This document shows, one piece after another, positions 52,704-60,615 of a stretch of DNA of 64,000 nucleotides. Under the pieces are notes generated by a model, which saw only the letters and a list, made by a program, of their open reading frames with translations, made no database searches and was not told the origin of the DNA. Source of the DNA: Vreelandella arcis (GTDB lineage: Bacteria > Pseudomonadota > Gammaproteobacteria > Pseudomonadales > Halomonadaceae); the NCBI RefSeq assembly GCF_900103865.1, contig NZ_FNII01000005.1, positions 124,001 through 188,000 of the forward strand. The letters are read 5' to 3'. The translations under genes were made by a program, and so were the position numbers. Each line of letters starts with the position of its first letter. Positions within the stretch are counted from its first letter, which is position 1.

Positions 52704-53394
52704 TCCACGGCCCCCGGCGACACTGAGCATTGTCATGCCGGTGCTCAACGAAGCCGCGGGCCTTGAAGCGACCCTTGAGGCGCTTCAGCCGCTGCGCGCC
52801 CAGGGCGCTGACGTCATCGTGGTGGATGGCGGCAGCATCGATGAGAGCGTGGCACTGGCGACCCCGCTGGCGGATAAGGTGATCAGCGGTGGGCCGGGCC
52901 GGGCGCGGCAAATGAACCTGGGCGCACAGCAGGCAAGTGCCCCGGCGCTGGTGTTCCTGCATGCCGACACCCGGTTACCCGACAATGCCGTGAGCCAGAT
53001 CACCACGGCGCTGGCCCGCCACGCCTGGGGGCGATTCTCGATTGTGCTCACAGGCCGCAGTCGCTGGCTGCCGGTCATTGGCTTGATGATGAACCAGCGC
53101 TCAAGGCTCACCGGCATTGCTACCGGCGACCAGGCGATCTTCGTGCGTACCGCCACGTTTCGTTACCTCGGCGGGTTTGCCGACCAGCCGCTGATGGAAG
53201 ACATCGAACTGACTACACGCCTCAAGAGGATGTCGCGCCCCGCCTGCCTGGCGGCGAAAGTGGTAAGCTCGGGAAGGCGTTGGGATCAACACGGCGCCTG
53301 GGCCACCATCCGCCTGATGTGGCGGCTGCGCTATCGCTACTGGCGCGGCGCGAGCCCGACTCAACTCGCCAAGGAGTACCGCGATGCCCGCTGA
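52690..53394 (+). CDS. TIGR04283 family glycosyltransferase
   Basis: A 234-residue GT-A type enzyme. The N-terminus LSIVMPVLNEAAGLEATLEAL, DVIVVDGGSIDESVALA and the metal-binding FLHADTRLPDNAV define the TIGR04283 family. The start is a TTG at 52690, chosen because GGGAGGG lies seven bases upstream, overlapping the end of ynjD by 14 bp; no ATG fits the expected N-terminus. Frames open further upstream are in the ynjD coding region. Family members often pair with TIGR04282 enzymes, as here. Its acceptor is not known. Confidence 0.88.
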   Translation: MSLASPRPPATLSIVMPVLNEAAGLEATLEALQPLRAQGADVIVVDGGSIDESVALATPLADKVISGGPGRARQMNLGAQQASAPALVFLHADTRLPDNAVSQITTALARHAWGRFSIVLTGRSRWLPVIGLMMNQRSRLTGIATGDQAIFVRTATFRYLGGFADQPLMEDIELTTRLKRMSRPACLAAKVVSSGRRWDQHGAWATIRLMWRLRYRYWRGASPTQLAKEYRDAR

Positions 53395-53998
53395 GCAGCC
53401 TCATTTACATTTGTTAGCCAAGGCCCCGCTGCCCGGGCAGGCGAAAACACGCCTGATGCCGCTGCTCGGCGCCGAGGGCGCCGCCGTGGCTCACGCCGAG
53501 CTGGTACGCCACTGTGTGGCCAATGCCTGCCGGGCGCTGCCCGCCGAGAGCATCACGCTGTGGACCGCTCTCGACCATGCCCACCCGCTGTTTGGCGAGC
53601 TTGGCGCCCATTTCGGTATCGCCATGCGTGCCCAGCCCGAGGGCGATCTGGGCGCGCGTATTCGCCACGCCCTGACGAGCACGCCGGGCCCTGGCATGGT
53701 CATGGGCAGCGACTGCCCAAGCGTTACCAACGACTTGATCATGACCTGCGCGCAACGCCTCGACAGCCACGAGGTCGTCCTGTTGCCCGCCGAAGACGGC
53801 GGCTATGGATTGATCGGCACCCGGCACGACTACCCCGGGCTGTTTGAGCTTATTCCCTGGGGTAGCGACCAGGTCATGGCCGCCACCCGTCAGCGTATTG
53901 AGGCGCTCGGCCTGCGTGCAAGCTATCCCGCAACGGTGTGGGACGTCGACCGCCCCGCCGACTGGCAGCGCTGGAAAGGCATTCTGGCGCCGGTGTAA
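53384..53998 (+). CDS. TIGR04282 family (DUF2064) glycosyltransferase
   Basis: A 204-residue nucleotidyl/glycosyltransferase-like protein. HLLAKAPLPGQAKTRLMPLLG is the nucleotide-binding opening of the cobalamin-adenosyl/GT-A-like fold; MVMGSDCPSVTNDLI and VVLLPAEDGGYGLIGTRH complete the pattern, and WDVDRPADWQRW ends it. It overlaps the preceding glycosyltransferase gene by 11 bp. Pairs of TIGR04283 and TIGR04282 proteins occur in many bacteria, some near arsenosugar genes; none are seen here. Confidence 0.88.
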   Translation: MPAEQPHLHLLAKAPLPGQAKTRLMPLLGAEGAAVAHAELVRHCVANACRALPAESITLWTALDHAHPLFGELGAHFGIAMRAQPEGDLGARIRHALTSTPGPGMVMGSDCPSVTNDLIMTCAQRLDSHEVVLLPAEDGGYGLIGTRHDYPGLFELIPWGSDQVMAATRQRIEALGLRASYPATVWDVDRPADWQRWKGILAPV

Positions 53999-54052
53999 GG
54001 AAACACGCCACCCGCCCACTGAACCGTACCCTTTAAATGGCTTTCGCTGGAG

Positions 54053-56194
54053 ATGACCTTGAACCGACAACGCTTACTGATTGCCGCGCTACTCATCGTT
54101 GCTATCGGTGCTTTTTTCCTGAGTGGCGCCCACCAATGGTTCACGCTCGACACTCTGAAAGCCTACCAGAATGATTTCCAGGCGGCGTTCAGCCAGTCGC
54201 CCTGGCAGGTGGCGGGTATCTTCTTTGCCGTCTATGTAGCGATGACCGCGCTGTCGCTGCCCGGGGCCACCCTGCTCACCCTGCTCGGCGGTACCCTGTT
54301 CGGGCTGGGCTGGGGGCTTTTGATCATCTCCTTTGCCAGCACGATGGGCGCGACGCTGGCGTTTCTGCTGTCGCGCTTCCTGTTCCGCCGCCCCATCGAA
54401 AAGCGCTTTCCGCGCCAGTTTGCATCGGTCAACCGCGGCGTCGAGCGCGACGGCGCGCTGTATCTATTCACCATGCGGCTGGTGCCGGTGTTCCCGTTTT
54501 TCATGATCAACCTGGTCATGGGCCTGACGCGCATCAAGACCGTCACGTTTTACTGGGTAAGCCAGGTGGCCATGCTTCCCGGCACCGCCATCTACGTCAA
54601 CGCTGGTGGCCAGTTGGGCGAGCTGGAAACGCTCAGCGGTATCCTGTCGCCGACGCTGATCGGCTCCTTCCTGCTGCTGGCCATTTTCCCCTGGATAGCC
54701 CGACGCCTCGTGCTGATAGTGCAAAAGCGCAAGGCCTACCAGGGCTTTGCCCGGCCCGAGCGCTTTGACTACGACATTCTGGTCATCGGCGGTGGCTCGG
54801 CCGGGCTGGTCACCAGCTATATCGCCAGTGCCGTCAATGCCAGGGTGGCGCTGGTCGAAAAGCATAAAATGGGCGGCGACTGCCTGAATACCGGCTGTGT
54901 GCCCTCCAAAGCCCTGATCCGCGCCGCCCGAGCGGCCCACGAGATTCGCACGGCCCCCCGCTTCGGCGTCACCGCCAGCGAACCGAAGATCGACTTCCAG
55001 CGCGTCATGGGTCACGTCCATCAGGCCATCCGCGATATCGAACCCCACGACAGCGTAGAGCGCTACCGCGGGTTGGGCGTCGAGGTCTATCAGGATCACG
55101 CCACGCTGACGTCGCCGTGGCACGTCCAGGTCGGCGACCAGAACCTGAGCGCCCGACATATCGTGCTGGCCACCGGGGCGCGACCCAAAGTCCCGGCGAT
55201 TCCCGGCATCGAAAGCGCTCCCGTGCTGACTTCTGAAAACCTGTGGTCGCTGACCGAGCTCCCCAAACGTCTGGTGGTACTGGGCGGGGGCGCCATCGGC
55301 TGTGAACTGAGCCAGAGCTTTGCCCGTCTGGGCAGCCAGGTCACCCTGGTGGAAGGCATGCCCCAGCTGCTGGGTCGCGAGGACCTGGACGTCGGCGAGG
55401 CCGTCGAAACCACCCTGACCCGCGAAGGGGTGACGGTGATGACCGAGGCCAAGGCGTTTGAGGTGGTCAGCGATGACGCCGGGCATCAGCTGGTGGTCGA
55501 GCAGCACGGCGAGCGCACGACGCTGGCTTTTGATTATCTGCTGGTCAGTGTCGGCCGCCAGGCCAACATCGAAGGGCTGGGGCTCGAGGCCTTGGGCGTT
55601 ACCACCAGCGCCGCCGGCACGCTGGAGCTCAACGAGCGACTGCAAACGCGCCTGCCTAACCTCTGGGCCTGCGGGGATCTCGCCGGGCCCTATCAGCTGA
55701 CCCACGCAGCGGCCCATCAGGCCTGGCATGCGGCGGTGAACGCGCTGTTTGGCGAATTGAAGAGCTTTGCGGTGGACTACCGCTTCATGCCCGCGGTCAC
55801 CTATGTCCAGCCGGAGGTCGCCCGGGTCGGCCTCAACGAGAAAGAGGCGATCGACAAGGGCATTGACTATGAAGTGACCCGCTACGCCATGAGCGAAAGC
55901 GACCGTGCGATTGCCGAGGGCGCCACCGAGGGCTTTATCAAGGTGCTCACCGTGCCGGGCAGGGACAAGATTCTCGGCGCGACCATCGTCGCGGAGAACG
56001 CCGGCGAATGGCTGGGCGAATTCACCCTGGCCATGAAACACGGCCTGGGCCTGAACAAGCTGCTGGGCACCATTCACCCTTACCCGACCCTTGGCGAGGC
56101 CGCCAAGGCCACGGCGGGCGTATGGAAAAACGCCCACAAACCCGAACGGGTGCTGGCACTATTAAAGCGCTACTTCACCTGGCGGCGCGGCTAA
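54053..56194 (+). CDS. VTT (TVP38/TMEM64)-domain fused to a class I disulfide oxidoreductase
   Basis: A 713-residue fusion. Residues about 1-225 form a VTT/DedA-like membrane domain: GATLLTLLGGTLFGLGWGLL, the FLFRRPIEKRFP loop, and RLVPVFPFFMINLVMG, close to the family's key region. From about 240 a MerA/lipoamide-dehydrogenase-like flavoprotein follows: ILVIGGGSAGLVTSYI, the redox disulfide CLNTGC (Cys277, Cys282), VVLGGGAIGCELSQSF, and the active-site HPYPTLGEAAKA. The ATG at 54053 has its GGAG adjacent; an in-frame TTG at 54059 is better spaced from it and may be the real start. It likely passes electrons or substrates at the membrane (inference). Confidence 0.9.
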   Translation: MTLNRQRLLIAALLIVAIGAFFLSGAHQWFTLDTLKAYQNDFQAAFSQSPWQVAGIFFAVYVAMTALSLPGATLLTLLGGTLFGLGWGLLIISFASTMGATLAFLLSRFLFRRPIEKRFPRQFASVNRGVERDGALYLFTMRLVPVFPFFMINLVMGLTRIKTVTFYWVSQVAMLPGTAIYVNAGGQLGELETLSGILSPTLIGSFLLLAIFPWIARRLVLIVQKRKAYQGFARPERFDYDILVIGGGSAGLVTSYIASAVNARVALVEKHKMGGDCLNTGCVPSKALIRAARAAHEIRTAPRFGVTASEPKIDFQRVMGHVHQAIRDIEPHDSVERYRGLGVEVYQDHATLTSPWHVQVGDQNLSARHIVLATGARPKVPAIPGIESAPVLTSENLWSLTELPKRLVVLGGGAIGCELSQSFARLGSQVTLVEGMPQLLGREDLDVGEAVETTLTREGVTVMTEAKAFEVVSDDAGHQLVVEQHGERTTLAFDYLLVSVGRQANIEGLGLEALGVTTSAAGTLELNERLQTRLPNLWACGDLAGPYQLTHAAAHQAWHAAVNALFGELKSFAVDYRFMPAVTYVQPEVARVGLNEKEAIDKGIDYEVTRYAMSESDRAIAEGATEGFIKVLTVPGRDKILGATIVAENAGEWLGEFTLAMKHGLGLNKLLGTIHPYPTLGEAAKATAGVWKNAHKPERVLALLKRYFTWRRG

Positions 56195-56224
56195 TCGTAG
56201 CGGCTCCCTCAGGACGCGATCTAT

Positions 56225-56617
56225 TTATTTTGAATAGGCTTTGGCAAAAGTTTCCATCACCTCGTGCACGATCTTGCGCTGTTCTGAGGGCAAACTACGA
56301 TATAACGCCAACAACCGTCGTTCCTCGCTGCTGGAGGACACCTCCCAAACCGCCGACGGTTCGTTGATGGACGCTTGTCTCTCGCCCCCATAGCGAAGTT
56401 GATGAGGATCTATTGCCAGCCAGCTTGCCAATACCTGAAGCTTTTCCTGGCTGGGAATCGAATCACCGCGCAGCCAACGCCTGACCGCCTGATACGTAAT
56501 CGGCTTCCCCCAATAGCGCAGGTTGAATTCACGCTCCAAAACAGAGGAGCGCACGTCATACCCGGCGCCTTGCATGGCATTTTTTAATCGCTCGGCGAAC
56601 ATCTGTTTTTCATTCAT
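56225..56617 (-). CDS. HTH transcriptional regulator (phage-repressor-like)
   Basis: A 130-residue DNA-binding protein. Residues about 5-65 fit a helix-turn-helix: MFAERLKNAMQGAGYDVRSS and PITYQAVRRWLRGDSIPSQ as recognition helix, then LQVLASWLAIDPHQLRYG, a pattern of C1/Cro-type regulators that recognise a variable partner helix. The C-terminal part is helical. It is divergent from a diguanylate cyclase gene over a palindromic region, so it likely controls that gene and itself. Confidence 0.8.
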   Translation of the reverse strand: MNEKQMFAERLKNAMQGAGYDVRSSVLEREFNLRYWGKPITYQAVRRWLRGDSIPSQEKLQVLASWLAIDPHQLRYGGERQASINEPSAVWEVSSSSEERRLLALYRSLPSEQRKIVHEVMETFAKAYSK

Positions 56618-56634
56618 GCCGCCAATGTGAAGCG

Positions 56635-56666
56635 ATTATTCAATAAAAGTTGAATAATGGTTAACC
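56635..56666. promoter_or_regulatory. Palindromic operator region between the HTH regulator and the diguanylate cyclase gene
   Basis: ATTATTCAA (56635-56643) is mirrored by TTGAATAAT (56650-56658) across 6 bp, immediately followed by the perfect 8-bp palindrome GGTTAACC (56659-56666). It lies 18 bp upstream of the regulator's start. Its AACCTTTTGGTTGA extension resembles the operator at 22,022-22,054. Confidence 0.6.
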
Positions 56667-56761
56667 TTTTGGTTGAATCGTTACTTCAATACCCGTCCAT
56701 CATTCCACCCAGACCAAGTCACGCCTTGGCTGTTGAAGCCGTGCTTGAGGAGTCATTCAGG

Positions 56762-58153
56762 ATGAGTGGCATACCTTCCCCACCGGTTAATTCGCTTAAT
56801 GGCCTGTGTAACGCACTGGGCCTTATCAGCCGTTCGAACACACCCGAGGCGCTTTTTGCGCGCCTTTCCAAAACGTTGTACAAACTGGTCGATAAGCAGC
56901 CCATTGCGCTTTATCGACGATCGCCGTCAGGAGAACTTCGTTTAACCTATTGCTACCCTGCAGACAGTGGCATAACGTCTTGCAGGCAACTGCTTGTCTT
57001 TTGCTCGATGGATGAATTACTGGCATCCGGCTGTCAGTATTATGTGCTGGAAGGCGAACACGGCGTATGGGGCTATATAGGGCATCCGTCTGCTCCGCCC
57101 AACGAGGCCTTGCACTGGATCAACATCGTTGTCGATATCGCCGCGCAGAGGCTGCGGCTGCTAAAAGCAGAGCATATGGCCCAGCGCCAGCAAGGTCTCA
57201 AAGCCCGCCGCCGCTTACTCTCTCATGACATAAAGCGGCTCACGTCCCTTGAAGACTGCTTACAGCGTCATGGTCATAGCTGGTGTGACATCTTTCAAGC
57301 TGATGGTATCGCGCTCGCTCACAAGGATAAGCTCTATTGCTTTGGAGAGAGCCCCGAGCGACACCTTGTCTTGCAGCAAATTGGACACCTGTATACACAA
57401 ACTAACCTGGACAGCACACTGGAATTGGACGGTGATTGCCAGGGCGGGCTTGCGGCCCCGCTGAGCATGGCTGGCCATCAACTGGGTTGGCTGTTGATTT
57501 TCCGTAGGCAACCGGCTGTCAGTTTTACCGCCAGTGCGGCTCCAGACGTCCCGTTCAGTTTCTGGTTACCGGTTGAAGCCTCCATGGTGCTGGAGCTCGC
57601 CGATGACCTGGCGGTTGCGATTACGGCCCTGGAAGTGGTGCATGTCAACCGCCAACTGCGGAAAACCAATCAGCGACTGGAAAGCCTTGCCCACTCCGAC
57701 CTGCTCACCCGCTGCTGGAATCGTTACTACACAGAACACGTTATCGAAACACTATGTGTATCCAACACCACCTGCGCGGTGTCGATGTTTGATATTGATG
57801 ACTTCAAAGGTATCAATGATACCTATGGCCATGCCGTAGGTGACAACATTCTTCGTGAAGTCGCCGATTTGGCGACGCAAACCTTGCGCAGCAACGACCA
57901 CCTGGGCCGATGGGGTGGCGAAGAGTTCATCGTGATCATTGCTGACGCAACACAAAACGAAGGCGTGTGCATCGCCAAGCGGCTCTGCCGATATATCGAA
58001 CAACACGCCTTTTCCATTCCAGAGCCAGTGACCATCAGTGCGGGGCTAACCACCCTCCAACCGGGCGAATCTCCCCACTCATTATTAGAACGCGTGGATA
58101 AAGGCATGTATCTTGCCAAGGCAGCGGGTAAAAACCAGGTCATGATCTGCTAG
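56762..58153 (+). CDS. GAF-like sensor plus GGDEF diguanylate cyclase
   Basis: About 463 residues. The C-terminal GGDEF domain (about 300-460) has LGRWGGEEFIVII, with the GGEEF active site, and DIDDFKGINDTYGHAVGDN, and an intact end GMYLAKAAGKNQV. The N-terminal 280 residues contain a GAF-like sensor and a linker coiled coil. It makes cyclic-di-GMP. The start at 56762 is chosen because GAGGAG lies 9 bases upstream; the ATG at 56657 falls within the operator palindrome and has no ribosome-binding site. It has no EAL domain. Confidence 0.87.
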   Translation: MSGIPSPPVNSLNGLCNALGLISRSNTPEALFARLSKTLYKLVDKQPIALYRRSPSGELRLTYCYPADSGITSCRQLLVFCSMDELLASGCQYYVLEGEHGVWGYIGHPSAPPNEALHWINIVVDIAAQRLRLLKAEHMAQRQQGLKARRRLLSHDIKRLTSLEDCLQRHGHSWCDIFQADGIALAHKDKLYCFGESPERHLVLQQIGHLYTQTNLDSTLELDGDCQGGLAAPLSMAGHQLGWLLIFRRQPAVSFTASAAPDVPFSFWLPVEASMVLELADDLAVAITALEVVHVNRQLRKTNQRLESLAHSDLLTRCWNRYYTEHVIETLCVSNTTCAVSMFDIDDFKGINDTYGHAVGDNILREVADLATQTLRSNDHLGRWGGEEFIVIIADATQNEGVCIAKRLCRYIEQHAFSIPEPVTISAGLTTLQPGESPHSLLERVDKGMYLAKAAGKNQVMIC

Positions 58154-58326
58154 CTTGCGGACAAAACGCTTTTCCCAAGCTATGGGTAGAGAAAAAATCG
58201 CATACGGCGGTCAGCAGTAGACAACCTTTTCCCGTTGATTCTGCTTTAATTTGCGTTCCCCCGCCGTCGTTTCGTTTTGCGCGATCCAGACCTGTTCATT
58301 ACACACGCTTTTCAAGAGGCATTGGG

Positions 58327-59460
58327 ATGCAGCATCTGTTACTGGTTGGCGCGGGCCATGCTCACGCCTTCGTACTGGAAGCCTTTGCCCGGCGCCCCGA
58401 TGCTAACATTGCGATCACGGTGGTCAGCGACAGTCACCTGGCCGCGTATTCAGGCAGCGTCCCGGCCTGGCTGGCGGGAGAATGTACGCTGCGTGACACC
58501 CAGATCGACGTTGCTGCATTATGCCAGCGGGCAGGCGCTGTGCTCATCCAATCCTCAGCGATTTCACTGGATACCACGGCGCGCCATGTCACCCTGGCAA
58601 ACGGCGACACGCTAAGCTTTGACGTGGCATCGCTCAACGTGGGGTCTACCCTGATGCTGCCCAAACGGCATGGCGCTAACCTCCCTCACTTACTCGCGAT
58701 GCGCCCGCTGAGCTCACTGCATCACCGCTGGCAGGCGCTGCTCGATGATGTCGAGCAGCTTCCCCAAGGGGGCAGCCAGCGGCTGGTGAGCGTTGGCGGC
58801 GGCGCAGCGGGCTGCGAAACCTTGCTGAGCGTACTTGCCCAGCTGCGGTATCAGCGACCGGATATCAATTGGCAGGGGCACTTACTAAGCGCATCTGCCT
58901 CATTATTACCCGAGGCGGGGTACCTGCCCCGGCGATTAATCGCGCGGGCGTTAACGCGCGCCGGTATCCGGGTGCATCTACAAACCCGCGGGGTGGCGTT
59001 GGTGAACGGCGGTGTGTCGACCCAGGGAGGTGAATGCATCAGCGCCGATACGGTCTTGTGGGCTACCGGGGCGGTTGGCCACGGCTGGCTTTCTGACAGT
59101 CAACTGCCTTTGGATGCGCAGGGGTTTGTCCAGGTGGAGAAGACATTGGAAGTCATCGGCCAGCCGGGGATATTCGCGGCGGGCGACTGTGCGGCCTTTG
59201 ACCCACCACTGCCCAATGCAGGGGTGTACGCCGTGCGCATGGGGCCACACCTGGCGGATAACCTACGCCGTGCCTGCCACGGCGAGCCGCTAACCGATTG
59301 GCAGCCCCCTAAACGAGTACTCGCGCTTATCGGCACCGGAAATGGCCGCGCCGTTGCCAGCCGAGATGCTTTTGGGGTATCAGGAAAGTGGGTATGGCAA
59401 TGGAAAAGGCGGATTGATGGGCGCTTTATCGCCCGCTTCAACCCGCCATTTGAGGATTAA
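58327..59460 (+). CDS. TIGR03169-type FAD/NAD oxidoreductase (SelD N-terminal-like), stand-alone
   Basis: A 377-residue flavoprotein. It begins HLLLVGAGHAHAFVLEAF, with GxGxxH typical for TIGR03169 (the domain fused before SelD in some proteins) and SDSHLAAYSGSVPAWLAG; the second nucleotide loop is LVSVGGGAAGCETLLSVLAQ and the end region has GIFAAGDCAAF. It resembles NDH-2-like reductases. Here no selD or selenium gene is present in the window, so it may serve another electron-transfer task. It stands alone with a 173-bp upstream gap. Confidence 0.83.
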   Translation: MQHLLLVGAGHAHAFVLEAFARRPDANIAITVVSDSHLAAYSGSVPAWLAGECTLRDTQIDVAALCQRAGAVLIQSSAISLDTTARHVTLANGDTLSFDVASLNVGSTLMLPKRHGANLPHLLAMRPLSSLHHRWQALLDDVEQLPQGGSQRLVSVGGGAAGCETLLSVLAQLRYQRPDINWQGHLLSASASLLPEAGYLPRRLIARALTRAGIRVHLQTRGVALVNGGVSTQGGECISADTVLWATGAVGHGWLSDSQLPLDAQGFVQVEKTLEVIGQPGIFAAGDCAAFDPPLPNAGVYAVRMGPHLADNLRRACHGEPLTDWQPPKRVLALIGTGNGRAVASRDAFGVSGKWVWQWKRRIDGRFIARFNPPFED

Positions 59461-59469
59461 CCAACTGAT

Positions 59470-59931
59470 TTAGTTACTTTCTCTCCAACCGCCGAGCACG
59501 CGACTATCCGGTCCGAAAAACACCAGTCGGTCATGGTCGATCAAGTAACGGTAAGCGGTCTCCAGCATGTCCGTCACTCGCTGAGCGTCTTCCATGTTGG
59601 AGCACGCTTTACGCGTGGTGGCCAGTTCGCTGAATTCGATGCGCTGACCTTCGCCTAACGCCACCTGACCGGTGAAGCGATTGCAGCCATCATGGCCGCT
59701 AACGTTACCGTCACGCCCAATGCGGAAAAAAGGCGTTTCGGGCATCGAAAGACGCTCGCTGGTGCCCACTAGCAATAGGTTCCAGCGCTGCTCAACAACC
59801 GCCCCCGAAAGCGAGGTGCCACTCGGCCCCTCTTCCGGTGCAGGGCGTGGCCCCGGCGCGCTGCTACACGCGCTTAGCAGGAGCGCCGCCGAGGCGAGCC
59901 AGGGCACTAAACGCCAGTCTTTCATGGTCAT
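59470..59931 (-). CDS. META domain lipoprotein
   Basis: A 153-residue lipoprotein. The lipobox is LLLSACSS, cysteine about position 21. The mature part has the META/HslJ-type core: RIGRDGNVSGHDGCNRFTGQ, FSELATTRKACSNMEDAQRV and a C-terminal LVFFGPDSRVLGGW. The start at 59931 follows GGAAG by seven bases. Members are linked to heat shock or resistance but unproven. Confidence 0.85.
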   Translation of the reverse strand: MTMKDWRLVPWLASAALLLSACSSAPGPRPAPEEGPSGTSLSGAVVEQRWNLLLVGTSERLSMPETPFFRIGRDGNVSGHDGCNRFTGQVALGEGQRIEFSELATTRKACSNMEDAQRVTDMLETAYRYLIDHDRLVFFGPDSRVLGGWRESN

Positions 59932-59954
59932 GGTGAAGCTTCCTTGTTTCATGT

Positions 59955-60395
59955 TTACCAGCTACCGGTATTTTCCATCGATGCCCAGGGTTCCTGGGGC
60001 GACAGCGCATCGCCTTTTTGCAACAGCTCCACGGAGATGCCATCCGGCGATTTTACAAACGCCATGTGGCCATCGCGGGGCGGGCGGTTGATTGTAACGC
60101 CGTTGTCTTGAAGCTTCTGGCACAGTGCATAGATATCGTCCACGCGGTAGGCCAGGTGACCAAAGTTGCGCCCGCCGGTATATTCTTCGGGATCCCAGTT
60201 GTAGGTTAACTCCAGTTCCGGGGCGGTCAGACGCGTGGAACGCGCTTCATCAAACGGGGCGGCCAGGAAGACCAGCGTAAAGCGGCCTTTGTCGTTTTCT
60301 TTACGGCGTACTTCCTTAAGCCCGAGCAGGTCGCAATAGAAATGTAGCGATGCATCTAAATCGCTAACGCGCACCATGGTGTGAAGGTATTGCAT
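59955..60395 (-). CDS. gloA: Lactoylglutathione lyase (glyoxalase I)
   Basis: A 146-residue metalloenzyme that isomerises the methylglyoxal-glutathione adduct. Metal ligands are in [10 protein letters not shown] (His), [13 protein letters not shown] (Glu), [11 protein letters not shown] (His) and SVELLQKGD (Glu). The start at 60395 follows AGGAGAG and gives [14 protein letters not shown], in line with E. coli (135). The frame is open to 60530. It ends 23 bp from the META gene's start, likely the same transcript. Confidence 0.95.
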   Translation of the reverse strand: MQYLHTMVRVSDLDASLHFYCDLLGLKEVRRKENDKGRFTLVFLAAPFDEARSTRLTAPELELTYNWDPEEYTGGRNFGHLAYRVDDIYALCQKLQDNGVTINRPPRDGHMAFVKSPDGISVELLQKGDALSPQEPWASMENTGSW

Positions 60396-60523
60396 GCTAT
60401 CTCTCCTGTTTGTCATGTGACGATACTGACGTAATACGCCTGACTTGAAGTCATAATGCGCCCAGCTTAGCACTCCAACGGCGTTTATGCGGCAGGCTCT
60501 ATGCATGCGTTTGTCACACTTTT

Positions 60524-60552
60524 TAGACAATAACCTTACATAAATATATTTT
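60524..60552 (+). promoter_or_regulatory. Possible promoter of the YdjM-like gene
   Basis: TAGACA (60524-60529), 17 bp, then TATTTT (60547-60552), in an AT-rich gap before the YdjM-like gene. The matches are moderate and unsupported by other evidence. Confidence 0.35.
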
Positions 60553-60615
60553 ACTGACAGCCATGTGCAATTATCAGCTATTTAATCTGAATGGGGCATG
60601 CCCCTGGGAGATACC

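Noticed and set aside
54464..56137. 557-codon open frame antisense to the VTT-oxidoreductase gene
   Set aside because: Shadow of a GC-rich gene with strong motifs on the plus strand; its peptide is low complexity and matches no family I know.
56657..56761. Upstream start of the diguanylate cyclase at 56657
   Set aside because: That ATG falls inside the operator palindrome and lacks a ribosome-binding site, while 56762 has GAGGAG; kept only as an alternative.
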